Positions 25,089 through 34,310 are shown, counted from the first letter of the stretch. The stretch: 64,000 nucleotides of DNA from Epilithonimonas zeae (GCF_900141765.1 NZ_FSRK01000003.1:62001-126000); one strand, 5' to 3'. Translations and numbers: made by a program. The notes: generated by a model from the sequence alone, not told the origin.

Positions 25089-25149
25089 TTGTTAAACAAT
25101 TTTGTGCAAATGTAAATCAATCAAATGTTTTGACAAAATTGTTAAACAA
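25089..25149. promoter_or_regulatory. duplicated TetR operator
   Basis: The palindrome TTGTTAAACAA occurs at 25089-25099 and again at 25139-25149, exactly 50 bp apart. One copy is next to the tetR start and the other overlaps or flanks the -33 region of its promoter. Two sites at a whole number of helical turns suit cooperative TetR binding. Confidence 0.7.
25107..25136 (-). promoter_or_regulatory. tetR promoter, TTG-N19-TACATTTG
   Basis: On the minus strand a TTG (25134-25136) is followed after 19 bp by TACATTTG (25107-25114). This is a full match to the Bacteroidetes -33/-7 pattern and sits between the two palindromes. Confidence 0.7.
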
Positions 25150-25254
25150 AAAAATTAAACTAAAATGATAAAATTCATATAAAATTAACATTACTTGTTT
25201 TATCAATACTTTTCTTAAGACAAGAATTACAATCTATCATAAACTTAAAAACAG

Positions 25255-25262
25255 TAACTTTG
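25255..25262 (+). promoter_or_regulatory. -7 box for the RNA m5C methyltransferase gene
   Basis: TAACTTTG matches TAnnTTTG, giving a leader of about 78 bases before ATG 25345. Confidence 0.5.
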
Positions 25263-25344
25263 CAAAATCGATAAAATAGGTTTCCAAATAATATCAAATC
25301 CTAAAATGGGAATCTTAATCATTCATAACGCTTATTAAAATTTA

Positions 25345-26550
25345 ATGGAACTAATACATCGTAACCTCTTAATCGGGATTCATGATTCTCTACAGGAAAC
25401 ATTTTTTGAAGACAGAAAATATGCTGACAAAGTCATAGAAAGACTTCTGAAATCTCACAGAAAATGGGGCAGCGAAGACAGAAAAGTTGTTTCTGAAATC
25501 TTCTATAATATCATCCGTTGGAAAAAACGTCTGGAATATTATATGGGCGAAGGTGTAAAACCTACAAACGTCTACAAAATGATTATTGCTTATCTTCTTT
25601 GGAGCAAAACGCATTATAAAAAGTTCGAAGAGTTTGACGGAATCAAAGTTGCGGATATCTTAACGAAACTGAAAAAAGGAACAGTTCCCACAAAAGCTAT
25701 AGAATATTCGATTCCGGATTGGTTAGCCGAAACTCTTGAAAAAGAACTAGGCAAAAACTGGGAAAGAGAAATGCTGGCTCTTAATGAGCAAGCTCCGACT
25801 GTTTTGCGAACCAATTCTCTTAAAACAACACCAAGAGAACTGATTGCTGATTTGAATGACGAAAATGTTGAAGCTTTCACAATCAAGAATTATCCGGATG
25901 CTGTACAATTAGCTGAAAAGAAAAATGTGTTTTTAACTTCTGCCTTCAAAGATGGATTGTTCGAGGTTCAGGATGCAAGTTCTCAAAAAATTGGAGAATT
26001 ATTAGATGTAAAAGAAGGAATGCGTGTTGTAGATGCTTGTGCTGGTGCTGGTGGAAAAACTCTGCACTTAGCAGCATTGATGAAAAACAAAGGTCAAATT
26101 ATTGCCCTTGACATCTACGAATGGAAATTGGCAGAATTGAAAAGACGTGCGAAAAGAGCCGGAGCTCACAATATAGAAACCAGAGTGATTTCTGATAATA
26201 AAGTCATCAAAAGACTTCACGAAAAAGCGGACAGATTATTGATTGATGCACCTTGTTCTGGTCTTGGAGTTTTAAAAAGAAATCCTGATTCTAAATGGAA
26301 AATAGACCAAGATTTTATTGATAGGATCAAAGGTGAGCAGCAGCAAATCCTGCAGGATTATTCTAAGATTTTGAAAAAAGGCGGTCAAATGATTTATGCG
26401 ACTTGCTCTATTCTGCCTTCAGAAAATAATGAGCAGGTAAAAACTTTTTTAAGCAATAATCCAGATTTTTCTTTGATTAAAGATGAAAAAATAATGCCTA
26501 GCGAAGGTTATGACGGATTTTATATGGCGCTTATCAAGCGTAATGGATAA
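25345..26550 (+). CDS. RsmB/NOP family class I SAM-dependent RNA m5C methyltransferase
   Basis: A 401-aa enzyme. The N-terminal NusB-like helical part has FFEDRKYADKVIERLLKSHRKWG. The catalytic domain has SAM motif I VVDACAGAGGKTLHLAALM, motif IV LLIDAPCSGLGVLKRNPDSK and motif VI QMIYATCSILPSENNEQV. The two Cys (DAPCSG and YATCS) are the pair that release and form the RNA adduct. It methylates cytosine C5 in rRNA, with RsmB acting on 16S C967, or in tRNA. It is shorter than classical RsmB, so the exact target is uncertain. Confidence 0.92.
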   Translation: MELIHRNLLIGIHDSLQETFFEDRKYADKVIERLLKSHRKWGSEDRKVVSEIFYNIIRWKKRLEYYMGEGVKPTNVYKMIIAYLLWSKTHYKKFEEFDGIKVADILTKLKKGTVPTKAIEYSIPDWLAETLEKELGKNWEREMLALNEQAPTVLRTNSLKTTPRELIADLNDENVEAFTIKNYPDAVQLAEKKNVFLTSAFKDGLFEVQDASSQKIGELLDVKEGMRVVDACAGAGGKTLHLAALMKNKGQIIALDIYEWKLAELKRRAKRAGAHNIETRVISDNKVIKRLHEKADRLLIDAPCSGLGVLKRNPDSKWKIDQDFIDRIKGEQQQILQDYSKILKKGGQMIYATCSILPSENNEQVKTFLSNNPDFSLIKDEKIMPSEGYDGFYMALIKRNG

Positions 26551-26683
26551 AAAAATTCCTGGAATAATTGAATATTCGCAGGAATTAAAAACACAAATGA
26601 TGAAAGGACAAAATTACGGTTTATTTTTTTAAAAAATCTTATCATTTGGTAAGAAAACAGAATTTTTTAAATTTTCAGCAAAA

Positions 26684-26713
26684 AAAAAGCGATTCAATTG
26701 AATCGCTTTTTCG
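26684..26713. terminator. perfect palindromic terminator
   Basis: AAGCGATTCAATTGAATCGCTT is a full palindrome with A and T runs. The 305-bp gap 26551-26855 holds this, a weak GCTTC/GAAGC hairpin near 26745 and a -7 box at 26828; I see no gene in it. Confidence 0.85.
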
Positions 26714-26827
26714 TTTCTGACTAATGTAAACGACCACCCAATGCTTCATTACGAAGCTTTTCATTTTTTATTAGCAGATATAACTTATCTCATATTTTAG
26801 AATCATTCTAAAGTCAGATTTAATGAT

Positions 26828-26835
26828 TAAATTTG
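26828..26835 (+). promoter_or_regulatory. -7 box for the ferredoxin reductase gene
   Basis: TAAATTTG, 20 bp before ATG 26856, matches TAnnTTTG. Confidence 0.5.
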
Positions 26836-26855
26836 CATTTCCAAAATTTATATAA

Positions 26856-27908
26856 ATGTTTGAAACAGATATCATTATAATAGGTGCTGGTCCAACCGGA
26901 CTTTTTACCGTTTTCGAAGCTGGATTATTGAAACTAAGATGCCATTTGATAGACGCTCTTCCACAACCAGGTGGACAATTGACAGAACTTTATCCTAAAA
27001 AACCAATCTTTGATATTCCAGGATTTCCAAGTGTTGATGCTGGTGTTTTAGTTGATAATTTGATGGAACAGATCAAGCAATTCGAGCCTCAATTTTCATT
27101 GGCACAAAAAGCAGTGAGCTATGAGAAAACAGAAGAAGGTGATTTCATCGTAACAACAAGCAGGGGCGTAAAAGTAAAAGGTAAAGCCATTGCGATTGCC
27201 GGAGGTTTGGGAAGTTTTGACCCTAGAAAACCAGAATTAGAAAACATCGATAAGTTTGAAGAAAAAGGGGTTGAATATTTCGTAAGAGAACCGGAAATGT
27301 TCCGTAACAAAAAAATCGTGATTGCCGGCGGGGGAGATTCTGCTTTGGATTGGTCCGTTTTCTTGGCAGATGTAGCTTCTTCAGTCACTTTGATTCACAG
27401 AAGAAATGAGTTCCGTGGCGCTTTGGATTCTGTAGAAAAAGTAACGGAGTTGAAACATCAGGGAAAAATCAACCTGATTACACCAGCAGAAGTTACAGGG
27501 TTGATTGGTGAAGAAACTTTATCTGCAATCGAAATCGAGAAAGCCGGAGAGAAATCAATTATCGAAACCGATTATTTGATTCCACTATTTGGATTGACGC
27601 CTAAATTGGGACCTTTATCAGATTGGGGATTAGAAATCGAGAAAAATGCCATCAAAGTAAATAATGCTTTAGATTACCAAACCAATGTTGAAGGGATCTA
27701 TGCCATTGGCGACATCAATACTTATCCTGGAAAACTGAAGTTAATTCTTTGTGGCTTCCACGAAGCAACTTTGATGGTTCAAAGTGTTTACAACAGATTG
27801 AATCCAGGAAAAAAATTTGTTCTGAAATATACAACTGTAAGCGGTGTTGACGGTTTCGATGGAACCAGAAAAGAAGCTGAAAAAGCAGTTGTAAAATCTA
27901 TTGATTAA
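26856..27908 (+). CDS. ferredoxin--NADP(+) reductase, thioredoxin-reductase type
   Basis: A 350-aa flavoprotein. The N-terminal FAD site is IIIIGAGPTGLFTVFEA, followed by DALPQPGGQLTELYPKKPIF, the signature of the TrxR-like ferredoxin reductases (YumC/TlFNR). The NADPH site is KIVIAGGGDSALDWSVFLAD and the C-terminal FAD site is GIYAIGDINTYPGKLKLILC. The CxxC disulphide of thioredoxin reductases is missing, so it should move electrons between NADPH and a ferredoxin. A [2Fe-2S] ferredoxin gene lies 158 bp downstream, with its own promoter, as the likely partner. Confidence 0.93.
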   Translation: MFETDIIIIGAGPTGLFTVFEAGLLKLRCHLIDALPQPGGQLTELYPKKPIFDIPGFPSVDAGVLVDNLMEQIKQFEPQFSLAQKAVSYEKTEEGDFIVTTSRGVKVKGKAIAIAGGLGSFDPRKPELENIDKFEEKGVEYFVREPEMFRNKKIVIAGGGDSALDWSVFLADVASSVTLIHRRNEFRGALDSVEKVTELKHQGKINLITPAEVTGLIGEETLSAIEIEKAGEKSIIETDYLIPLFGLTPKLGPLSDWGLEIEKNAIKVNNALDYQTNVEGIYAIGDINTYPGKLKLILCGFHEATLMVQSVYNRLNPGKKFVLKYTTVSGVDGFDGTRKEAEKAVVKSID

Positions 27909-27965
27909 AAACAAATATTAGATTTTAGAAGTTAGAGATTAGAATAAAATTTAATTTAATATTTA

Positions 27966-28003
27966 ATAAAAAAAGGGAGTTTTTACAATTCTCTTTTTTT
28001 TGT
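27966..28003 (+). terminator. weak hairpin terminator
   Basis: AAAAAAAGGGAG can pair imperfectly with TTCTCTTTTTTTT. It lies between the reductase and ferredoxin genes. Confidence 0.45.
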
Positions 28004-28054
28004 GTAAAATCGAAAAATCTAACATATGACATCTTTTGTCTAAAATCTATCTCT

Positions 28055-28062
28055 TATCTTTG
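28055..28062 (+). promoter_or_regulatory. -7 box 4 bp before the ferredoxin ATG
   Basis: TATCTTTG ends four bases before ATG 28067. With the usual distance to the start point, transcription would begin at or within a base or two of the A of ATG, giving a leaderless message. Confidence 0.6.
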
Positions 28063-28066
28063 TAAA

Positions 28067-28399
28067 ATGTCAGACGTTAATATTACAATCATAGACAGAA
28101 ACGGCGTTTCTCACACAATTCCTGCACCAACAGATATGGCGATGAGCTTAATGGAAGTTGTCCGTGTGTACGAATTAGCTGAAGAAGGAACTATCGGAAT
28201 CTGCGGCGGAATGGCGATGTGCGCCTCTTGCCAATGTTATGTTTTGAGTGAGGATATTCCTCTTCCGGAAATGTTACCGGATGAAGACGCAATGCTTGCA
28301 GAAGCTTTCAATGTAAAACCTAACAGCAGATTAGGTTGTCAAATTCCAGTAACTCCAGAATTGGAAGGACTAATTATTGAACTTGCTCCGGAATATTAA
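28067..28399 (+). CDS. [2Fe-2S] ferredoxin
   Basis: A 110-aa adrenodoxin-like ferredoxin. Cluster ligands are seen in GICGGMAMCASCQCYV, Cys-x5-Cys-x2-Cys, and in RLGCQIPV, the fourth Cys. The conserved DEDAMLAEAFNVKPNSRLGC matches this group. It carries electrons for biosynthetic enzymes, probably from the reductase just upstream. The mRNA may be leaderless. A hairpin terminator follows. Confidence 0.94.
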   Translation: MSDVNITIIDRNGVSHTIPAPTDMAMSLMEVVRVYELAEEGTIGICGGMAMCASCQCYVLSEDIPLPEMLPDEDAMLAEAFNVKPNSRLGCQIPVTPELEGLIIELAPEY

Positions 28400-28412
28400 A
28401 ATTTATAGAAAT

Positions 28413-28450
28413 AAAAAAGCGAAAGTAGAAATTCTATTTTCGCTTTTTTT
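28413..28450. terminator. bidirectional terminator
   Basis: AAAAAAGCGAAA and TTTTCGCTTTTTT, with an inner TAGAAATTCTA, form a long stem between convergent genes. Confidence 0.85.
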
Positions 28451-28466
28451 AATCTTTGATAGATGA

Positions 28467-29900
28467 TTATTCTAAAATAAATTTCTTGGTAACAACCTTT
28501 CCTGACATAGTTTTGAAAACCGCTAAGTAAAAACCATTATTGATTTTATTCAAATCGATTTTCCCAAAAGAGAGAAGATTTTTAGATTCTAATAATTGTC
28601 TTCCGCTTGTATCAACAATTACTACAGATTCTACGATTTCTTTTCCTAATTGATAATTCAGAAATTTGTCTTTTACAAAAATATTAACCGAATTATTGGC
28701 AACATCAGAAACAGCCAATACAGAACCTTTTGCCGTTTCTATAATGAACTCCAAACCGAGTTTTGCAAATTTCGCAGCGTGTGTTGCACTGTTCCCCATA
28801 TTAGACAATTTATCATTAGTAGTATGGATACTTGGATTGTATTGCGAAAAAGAAGCTTCGAAAGGAAAAGCCGCATCATAACCATTTTCTGCCCAACTAA
28901 AATGGTCAGAACAGCCATAGTTACAAATCGTATTTCCGTAAGTGAAAGCGTGCGTTCCAGTTTTGTTGTAATGCTCCATTAATTCAATCAAAAATAAATT
29001 GAGGTCATTACTGTTATATGGGTCGGTTGTTAAATAAACATCTTTCGTAGAACCTTTATAATTCGTCATATCAAACTGAACAAAAGAAACTACATTTTTA
29101 TTATTACTTGCATAATCCTGAGCAATCTCGGACGAACCAACCAAACCGATTTCTTCTGCTGCAAACGCCATAAATTCAACCGTTTTTGATGGTTTATAAT
29201 TGACGTCCAAAAGAACTCTAATCATTTCAGTAATAGTTGCAATTCCAGAAGCATCATCATCCGCTCCCGGCGCATTATTCACATTGTTAGTAATAGAATC
29301 CATATGCGCTCCAACAATGATAAAATCATTAGGCGCAGTTGTTCCATTGATTGTAAAAACCAAAGAAGGCATTGGCGTTCCAACATGATTTACAATTCTT
29401 ACAGAAACATCTGTTCTTCCGGAAGTCGCAATCAAACCTTCCCATTTCGCTTTCAAATCCTGAACAGCCGTTTGAGCTTTTACCGTGCTGTGATGACGCG
29501 TGCCATAATTTTCCAAAACCTGAATATGAGCTTTGATATTATCAGCGCTTACTTTTGCAATAGCAGAATTTACAGCAGCATCTTGGTCAATCGTAAATGC
29601 TAAAATTTTATTCGATTTTTTGGCCTTGTTGATTGCTGATAACGCTTCTTCCTTCGAAGTTTTGTAAACATAACCAGGACCGTGTGTAATCACATTGTGA
29701 TGAAGAAATTCAGCCGCTTTTTTAGTTAGGAAAACAGCAGATTGATGGCCTGTAGCACCAACTATTTCAATTTCTTCAGGGAATTTTTCCTTGAGTTCTT
29801 TTGCATTTTCTGAGTCTGTTGTAGCATAGAATTTATCCGACTGAGCAAAAGCCTGATTGAACAAAACAAGAGAAAATATAGAAAGTAATTTTAATTTCAT
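28467..29900 (-). CDS. secreted M28 family aminopeptidase with type IX sorting domain
   Basis: A 477-aa exported metallopeptidase. The signal peptide is LKLLSIFSLVLFNQAFAQ. The M28 domain has two-zinc ligands in VGAHMDS, GADDDASGIATI, AAEEIGLVGSSE, where the first Glu is the catalytic base, and SIHTTND. This is like Vibrio/Aeromonas leucyl aminopeptidases. The last 80 residues are a type IX secretion sorting domain (VVIVDTSGRQLLESKNLL; LNKINNGFYLAVFKTMSGK; VVTKKFILE). It should be released or anchored at the cell surface and cut N-terminal residues from peptides. Confidence 0.93.
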   Translation of the reverse strand: MKLKLLSIFSLVLFNQAFAQSDKFYATTDSENAKELKEKFPEEIEIVGATGHQSAVFLTKKAAEFLHHNVITHGPGYVYKTSKEEALSAINKAKKSNKILAFTIDQDAAVNSAIAKVSADNIKAHIQVLENYGTRHHSTVKAQTAVQDLKAKWEGLIATSGRTDVSVRIVNHVGTPMPSLVFTINGTTAPNDFIIVGAHMDSITNNVNNAPGADDDASGIATITEMIRVLLDVNYKPSKTVEFMAFAAEEIGLVGSSEIAQDYASNNKNVVSFVQFDMTNYKGSTKDVYLTTDPYNSNDLNLFLIELMEHYNKTGTHAFTYGNTICNYGCSDHFSWAENGYDAAFPFEASFSQYNPSIHTTNDKLSNMGNSATHAAKFAKLGLEFIIETAKGSVLAVSDVANNSVNIFVKDKFLNYQLGKEIVESVVIVDTSGRQLLESKNLLSFGKIDLNKINNGFYLAVFKTMSGKVVTKKFILE

Positions 29901-30046
29901 AGATTATTAATTATTTAACTTTTATTTCTGTAAAAATAATCAATTTCCTTAATAAATTATGGAATTGATTATCATCCTGATTTAAATTAAATTTGAAACT
30001 GATTTTTGATGGAATCATTTTTGAATAATGACTGAAAAATAAAAAA

Positions 30047-30589
30047 ATGAAAAAATCATTAATAAAATTAGCAATACCAGTTTCATTAGGTGTTTTAGGA
30101 ATTTTCATTCTCAATTCTTGTTCTGCCGGAATCCCAGAAAAAGCTACAGCCATTCAAAATTTTGATTCTGAGAAATATCTTGGAAAATGGTATGAGATTG
30201 CAAGATTCGACTATAGATTTGAGAAAAATATGAATCAGGTGACAGCGACTTATTCTAAAAATGCAGATGGAACTATCAAAGTTGAAAACAAAGGTTACGA
30301 TTACGTAAAGAACGAATGGAAACAAAGCACAGGTGAAGCTAAATTCGTCAATTCTGAGAACGAAGCTAGACTGAAAGTGTCTTTTTTCAAACCTTTTTGG
30401 GCGGGTTACAATGTGGTTGATTTGGATGATGATTACAAATATGCTTTGGTTGCAGGAAAGAATCTGGATTACTTGTGGATTCTGTCTCGCGAAAAAACGA
30501 TTCCTGAAAATATCAAAACTCAATTTTTGGAAAAAGCAAGAGCTATTGGTTATGAAACTTCTCAATTGATTTGGGTGGAACAGAAGTAG
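30047..30589 (+). CDS. blc: bacterial lipocalin, outer-membrane lipoprotein
   Basis: A 180-aa Blc-type lipocalin. The signal peptide ends in a lipobox (GIFILNSC). Lipocalin motif 1 is YLGKWYEIARFDYRFEK with the invariant GxWY. Motif 2/3 follow as ALVAGKNLDYLWILSREKTI. Relatives bind lysophospholipids and help maintain the outer membrane under stress. No partner gene is visible. The 195-bp gap downstream (30590-30784) shows nothing clear apart from AT-rich promoter-like sequence for cbpA. Confidence 0.93.
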   Translation: MKKSLIKLAIPVSLGVLGIFILNSCSAGIPEKATAIQNFDSEKYLGKWYEIARFDYRFEKNMNQVTATYSKNADGTIKVENKGYDYVKNEWKQSTGEAKFVNSENEARLKVSFFKPFWAGYNVVDLDDDYKYALVAGKNLDYLWILSREKTIPENIKTQFLEKARAIGYETSQLIWVEQK

Positions 30590-30784
30590 GTGCGGGTTGC
30601 AAATTTGTTGTAAGGCGGAACAAAGCCGACTGAGCGTCAACAATAATATACAGCACAAAACAGTGTAAAGATGATCGGAACCTGAAACCTAATACACCTA
30701 AAAAAATCTTCGAATCACTCTTTTATTTTGTTATAATAATTGCTAACTTAGGGAAGCAAATTTTGATACAAACCAACTGATAAA

Positions 30785-31702
30785 ATGGCATTTATAGACT
30801 ATTATAAAATTCTTGGACTTGAAAAAAATGCGACTGCGGACGACATCAAAAAAGCCTACAGAAAGCTAGCGCGGAAATATCACCCGGATATGAATCCGAC
30901 TGACAAGGAAGCCGAAAAAAAATTCAAGGAAATCAATGAAGCGAATGAGGTGCTAAGCAATCCGGAAAATCGCGCTAAGTACGACAAATATGGTGAACAT
31001 TGGAAACATGGTGAGGAATATGAGCGTGCACAGCAACAGCAGAGACAGCAACAGCAATATTCCGGAAATTTTGCCGGCGGCGGATTTTCAGGAGCGGATT
31101 TTGGCGAAGGCGAAGATTTTTCAGATTTTTTCCAATCGATGTTCGGTGGCGGCGACCGTTTTGGTAGAAGCTCAAGAGGTAGTGCGAGCGGAAAATTTAA
31201 AGGTCAGGATGTTTCGGCAGAGTTGACACTTGGTTTGAAAGACGCAGCCAAAACACATCAGCAAATTTTCGACATTAATGGCAAAAAGGTACGCATAACG
31301 ATTCCGTCCGGTGTCTACAACGGACAGCAAATCAAGCTTAAAGGTCACGGCAATCCCGGCGTTAATGGCGGTCCGAATGGCGACCTATATATCACATTCA
31401 ACATTACGGAAGACAAAGATTTCAAACGGGAAGGCGATAATCTCAGAACTTCTCTAGATATTGATCTATACACAGCCGTTTTGGGTGGCGATGTCACGAT
31501 ACAAACACTTGACGGCTCTGTCAGTCTGAAAGTAAAACCAGAAACACAAAACGGCACAACCGTAAGACTGAAAGGCAAAGGTTTTCCGGTTTACAAAAAA
31601 GAAGGTGAATTTGGTGATTTATATGTTACTTACAATATAAAAATCCCGACCAATCTTACAGAAAAACAGAAAGAACTGTTTCAACAACTCAAAAATTCAT
31701 AG
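30785..31702 (+). CDS. cbpA: curved DNA-binding protein / DnaJ-class co-chaperone CbpA
   Basis: A 305-aa class II J protein. The J domain comes first: [23 protein letters not shown] in [13 protein letters not shown], and YDKYGEHW. A Gln/Gly-rich linker follows ([20 protein letters not shown]), then the two C-terminal client-binding domains ([19 protein letters not shown]-type, read as [40 protein letters not shown]). There is no zinc finger. It works with DnaK and, in E. coli, binds curved DNA. The cbpM gene follows after 2 bp, as in other bacteria. Confidence 0.95.
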   Translation: MAFIDYYKILGLEKNATADDIKKAYRKLARKYHPDMNPTDKEAEKKFKEINEANEVLSNPENRAKYDKYGEHWKHGEEYERAQQQQRQQQQYSGNFAGGGFSGADFGEGEDFSDFFQSMFGGGDRFGRSSRGSASGKFKGQDVSAELTLGLKDAAKTHQQIFDINGKKVRITIPSGVYNGQQIKLKGHGNPGVNGGPNGDLYITFNITEDKDFKREGDNLRTSLDIDLYTAVLGGDVTIQTLDGSVSLKVKPETQNGTTVRLKGKGFPVYKKEGEFGDLYVTYNIKIPTNLTEKQKELFQQLKNS

Positions 31703-31704
31703 CA

Positions 31705-32010
31705 ATGAACGAAAGAATCTCCATAGAAGAAATCATACGTCTCTATAAAATTGATTATAGTTTTCTGGATCAGCTCATCGATTCGGAATTGCTGCATCCA
31801 GAGACAGAGAATAGTTTACGCTACATTATTTACGAGGAATTACCGCATCTGGAACGTTTTGCAAACTGGCATTACGATCTGGAAGTGAATCTGCCCGGAA
31901 TCGAAATCATTCATAAACTTCTGAATCAAATGGAAGAGCTGAGAAATGAAAACCGAAAGCTACTACAGAATGTTACAAGATTCGAAACGTGGGAAGATGC
32001 AGATTTTTAG
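31705..32010 (+). CDS. cbpM: chaperone modulator CbpM
   Basis: A 101-aa MerR-HTH-like CbpM: RISIEEIIRLYKIDYSFLDQ, LRYIIYEELPHLERFANWHY and DLEVNLPGIEIIHKLLNQME, the conserved signature. It binds the J domain of CbpA and blocks its co-chaperone and DNA-binding activities. Its place directly after cbpA confirms the call. Confidence 0.93.
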   Translation: MNERISIEEIIRLYKIDYSFLDQLIDSELLHPETENSLRYIIYEELPHLERFANWHYDLEVNLPGIEIIHKLLNQMEELRNENRKLLQNVTRFETWEDADF

Positions 32011-32024
32011 CCGATTTTCTTTTG

Positions 32025-32032
32025 TAAATTTG
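32025..32032 (+). promoter_or_regulatory. -7 box 4 bp before the ypdA ATG
   Basis: TAAATTTG ends four bases before ATG 32037, the same spacing as in the ferredoxin gene. A leaderless transcript is likely if this promoter is used. Confidence 0.55.
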
Positions 32033-32036
32033 TGAG

Positions 32037-33002
32037 ATGGAGTTATACGATGTTCTTATTGTTGGCGGTGGTCCAATTGGTCTAGCGAGCGCTTTGGAAG
32101 CAAAAAAAAATAAACTGAAATATATCGTTATCGAAAAAGGAACGGTGGCGAATAGTCTTTACAATTATCCGTTGTATATGACGTTTTTTTCAACAGCCGA
32201 CCGATTGGAAATTGACGAAATCCCCTTCATTACAACCAAAGCGAAACCTGGCAGACAGGACGCTCTTGAATATTATCAGGGAATTGCACGAGCAAAAGGA
32301 ATCAACATCCGACCTTATGAAAAGGTGATTAATATTCAGAAATCTACTTTTTTCCAAGTAGAAACCAGCAAGCAGATTTATTTTGCAAAGAATGTGATTA
32401 TTGCGACTGGTTTTTATGATATTCCGAATATGATGAATATTCCTGGGGAAGATCTGCCGAAAGTAAGGCATTATTACACTGAACCTTATCCTTATGCTTT
32501 TCAGAATGTTGTGGTGATTGGTTCCAGCAATTCTTCTGTAGATGCAGCTTTGGAAATTTATAGAAAAGGAGGCAACGTAACGATGATTATCCGTAATCAG
32601 GAGATTTCTAAAAGTGTAAAATATTGGGTAAAGCCAGACATCGAAAACCGAATTAAAGAAGGAAGTATCAAAGCTTTTTTTGGTGCAGAACTTTTGGAAA
32701 TCAAACCACATTCTGCAGTTTTCAAAACCAGTAAAGGAGAAATCAAGGAAATTGAAAATGATTTCGTTCTGGCAATGACAGGTTATCTACCCGACTTTGA
32801 ATTCCTTAGAAATATTGGAATCAATTTGAAAGGCGATTGTCTTAATCCTCATTACGACAAAGAAACGATGGAAAGTAATGTGAAAGGAATTTATCTCGCT
32901 GGTGTAGTTTGCGGTGGAAAAGACACCCATCTTTGGTTTATAGAGAATTCCAGAATTCACGCAAAACAAATCGTTCAGGATATTGTTTCGAAGAATAATT
33001 AA
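32037..33002 (+). CDS. ypdA: bacillithiol disulfide reductase YpdA
   Basis: A 321-aa FAD/NAD(P) oxidoreductase. FAD site: VLIVGGGPIGLASALEA. The diagnostic stretch SLYNYPLYMTFFSTADRLEI follows, with the active-site region of YpdA. The NADPH site is VVVIGSSNSSVDAALEIYRK. The C-terminus has YLAGVVCGGKDTHLWFIENS. It reduces oxidised bacillithiol (BSSB) with NADPH. The bsh synthesis genes are not in the window. The stop codon directly abuts the stop of the convergent CLC gene. Confidence 0.93.
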   Translation: MELYDVLIVGGGPIGLASALEAKKNKLKYIVIEKGTVANSLYNYPLYMTFFSTADRLEIDEIPFITTKAKPGRQDALEYYQGIARAKGINIRPYEKVINIQKSTFFQVETSKQIYFAKNVIIATGFYDIPNMMNIPGEDLPKVRHYYTEPYPYAFQNVVVIGSSNSSVDAALEIYRKGGNVTMIIRNQEISKSVKYWVKPDIENRIKEGSIKAFFGAELLEIKPHSAVFKTSKGEIKEIENDFVLAMTGYLPDFEFLRNIGINLKGDCLNPHYDKETMESNVKGIYLAGVVCGGKDTHLWFIENSRIHAKQIVQDIVSKNN

Positions 33003-34310
33003 TTAAAGTTCATTAAATCTTTTACCAGAATTATTTTGGAATCGCTGATGTTTTGCCTCGCCAATCATCTGTCGGTTATAAATCGTAGTCATTCCGGAAA
33101 ACAAGTAAGAAACCACACAAGCAATCGCTACATAAACACCACATTCTGCACCGAATAATTCTATTGCCATCACACTGCAAGCCAACGGTGTATTAGTCGC
33201 ACCTGCGAAAACGGCCACAAATCCCATTCCTGCCAAAAGCGCAGTTGGAAGTGGGATAAAATAACTTAAAGCATTTCCCAAAGTTGCACCAATAAAAAAC
33301 AATGGCGTTACCTCTCCACCTTTGAATCCAGATGCTAAAGTCACGATTGTAAAAATCATTTTCAATACAAAATCATAAGGCATTAATTGCTCTTGAAAAG
33401 AATTCTGAATCGTCGGAATTCCCAAACCAATGAATTTGGTAGTTCCCAAAAGCCAAACGCCAATAATTACGATGATTCCGCCAATAAAAGGTCTTAGTGG
33501 CGGATATTTGATTTTTGATTTGAAAAAAGCTCCAACTCTATGAATGGTTTTACTGAACAAAGCTGCACAAATCCCAAAACAGATTCCGGCAATCAAAGCA
33601 TAAAAAATATTTTGAAAAGATAGTTCTGGAATAAGATTGATTTGATAATGCGTGTGATGTGTCTTCCATAATTTGGTCACCAAATCAGCAATAATCGAAG
33701 CTATAAAAGCAGGAAAAATAGCATTATACTTTAAACGCCCAATCAAAAAAACTTCCAACCCGAAAATTGCTCCTGCCAAAGGCGTCCCGAAAACAGAACC
33801 AAACCCAGCCGCTATTGCAGAAATAATTAAGATTTTTCTTTCTTCAGAAGTCAATCTTAAAAGTCTGGTAAATTGGTCTGCAATAGAACCCGCCATTTGG
33901 ATTGCCGTTCCTTCACGTCCTGCAGAACCTCCAAACAAGTGCGTAATCATCGTTCCCAGATAAACCAAAGGCGCCATCCTGAAAGGAATAATTTCTTTTG
34001 GATTATGGATCGTATCAATCAAAAGATTATTTCCAGCCTCAACACTTTTGCCCATTTTATGATACATCAGACCTATGAAAAGTCCGGCTAAAGGAAGCAA
34101 AGCAATTATCCAAATATGTGTTTCACGAAAATTGGTTACCCAATCCAATGTTTGCAGAAAAAATGCAGATGCACTTCCTACCAAAGCTCCAATTAGCAAA
34201 CTTATCAATAGCCATTTGCTGATATAAGGAAGAGAAGGATAATGTCTAAAGAAAACCTTTAGAATAATTAAACTTTTTCGACTGATTGATTTTTGTTGAT
34301 TTTTTGACAT
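33003..34310 (-). CDS. CLC family antiporter, probably fluoride-type
   Basis: A 435-aa CLC membrane protein with the two inverted halves. The selectivity loop GREGTA, whose Glu is the gate, is in FGGSAGREGTAIQMAGSIAD. The later GGEVTPLFFIGATLGNAL matches the second loop. The chloride-channel GSGIP motif is replaced by GNNLL (SVEAGNNLLIDTI), a change seen in the fluoride-specific CLC-F branch. The gene lies under a fluoride riboswitch. Together these make a fluoride/proton antiporter the best call: it expels fluoride at acid pH. The fluoride assignment is inference from the switch and the changed motif; a chloride antiporter is less likely. Confidence 0.88.
   Translation of the reverse strand: MSKNQQKSISRKSLIILKVFFRHYPSLPYISKWLLISLLIGALVGSASAFFLQTLDWVTNFRETHIWIIALLPLAGLFIGLMYHKMGKSVEAGNNLLIDTIHNPKEIIPFRMAPLVYLGTMITHLFGGSAGREGTAIQMAGSIADQFTRLLRLTSEERKILIISAIAAGFGSVFGTPLAGAIFGLEVFLIGRLKYNAIFPAFIASIIADLVTKLWKTHHTHYQINLIPELSFQNIFYALIAGICFGICAALFSKTIHRVGAFFKSKIKYPPLRPFIGGIIVIIGVWLLGTTKFIGLGIPTIQNSFQEQLMPYDFVLKMIFTIVTLASGFKGGEVTPLFFIGATLGNALSYFIPLPTALLAGMGFVAVFAGATNTPLACSVMAIELFGAECGVYVAIACVVSYLFSGMTTIYNRQMIGEAKHQRFQNNSGKRFNEL

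Noticed and set aside
30095-30658. A 187-codon minus-strand open frame over the lipocalin gene.
   Set aside because: Antisense shadow; the + strand carries a complete lipocalin with lipobox and GKWY motif.
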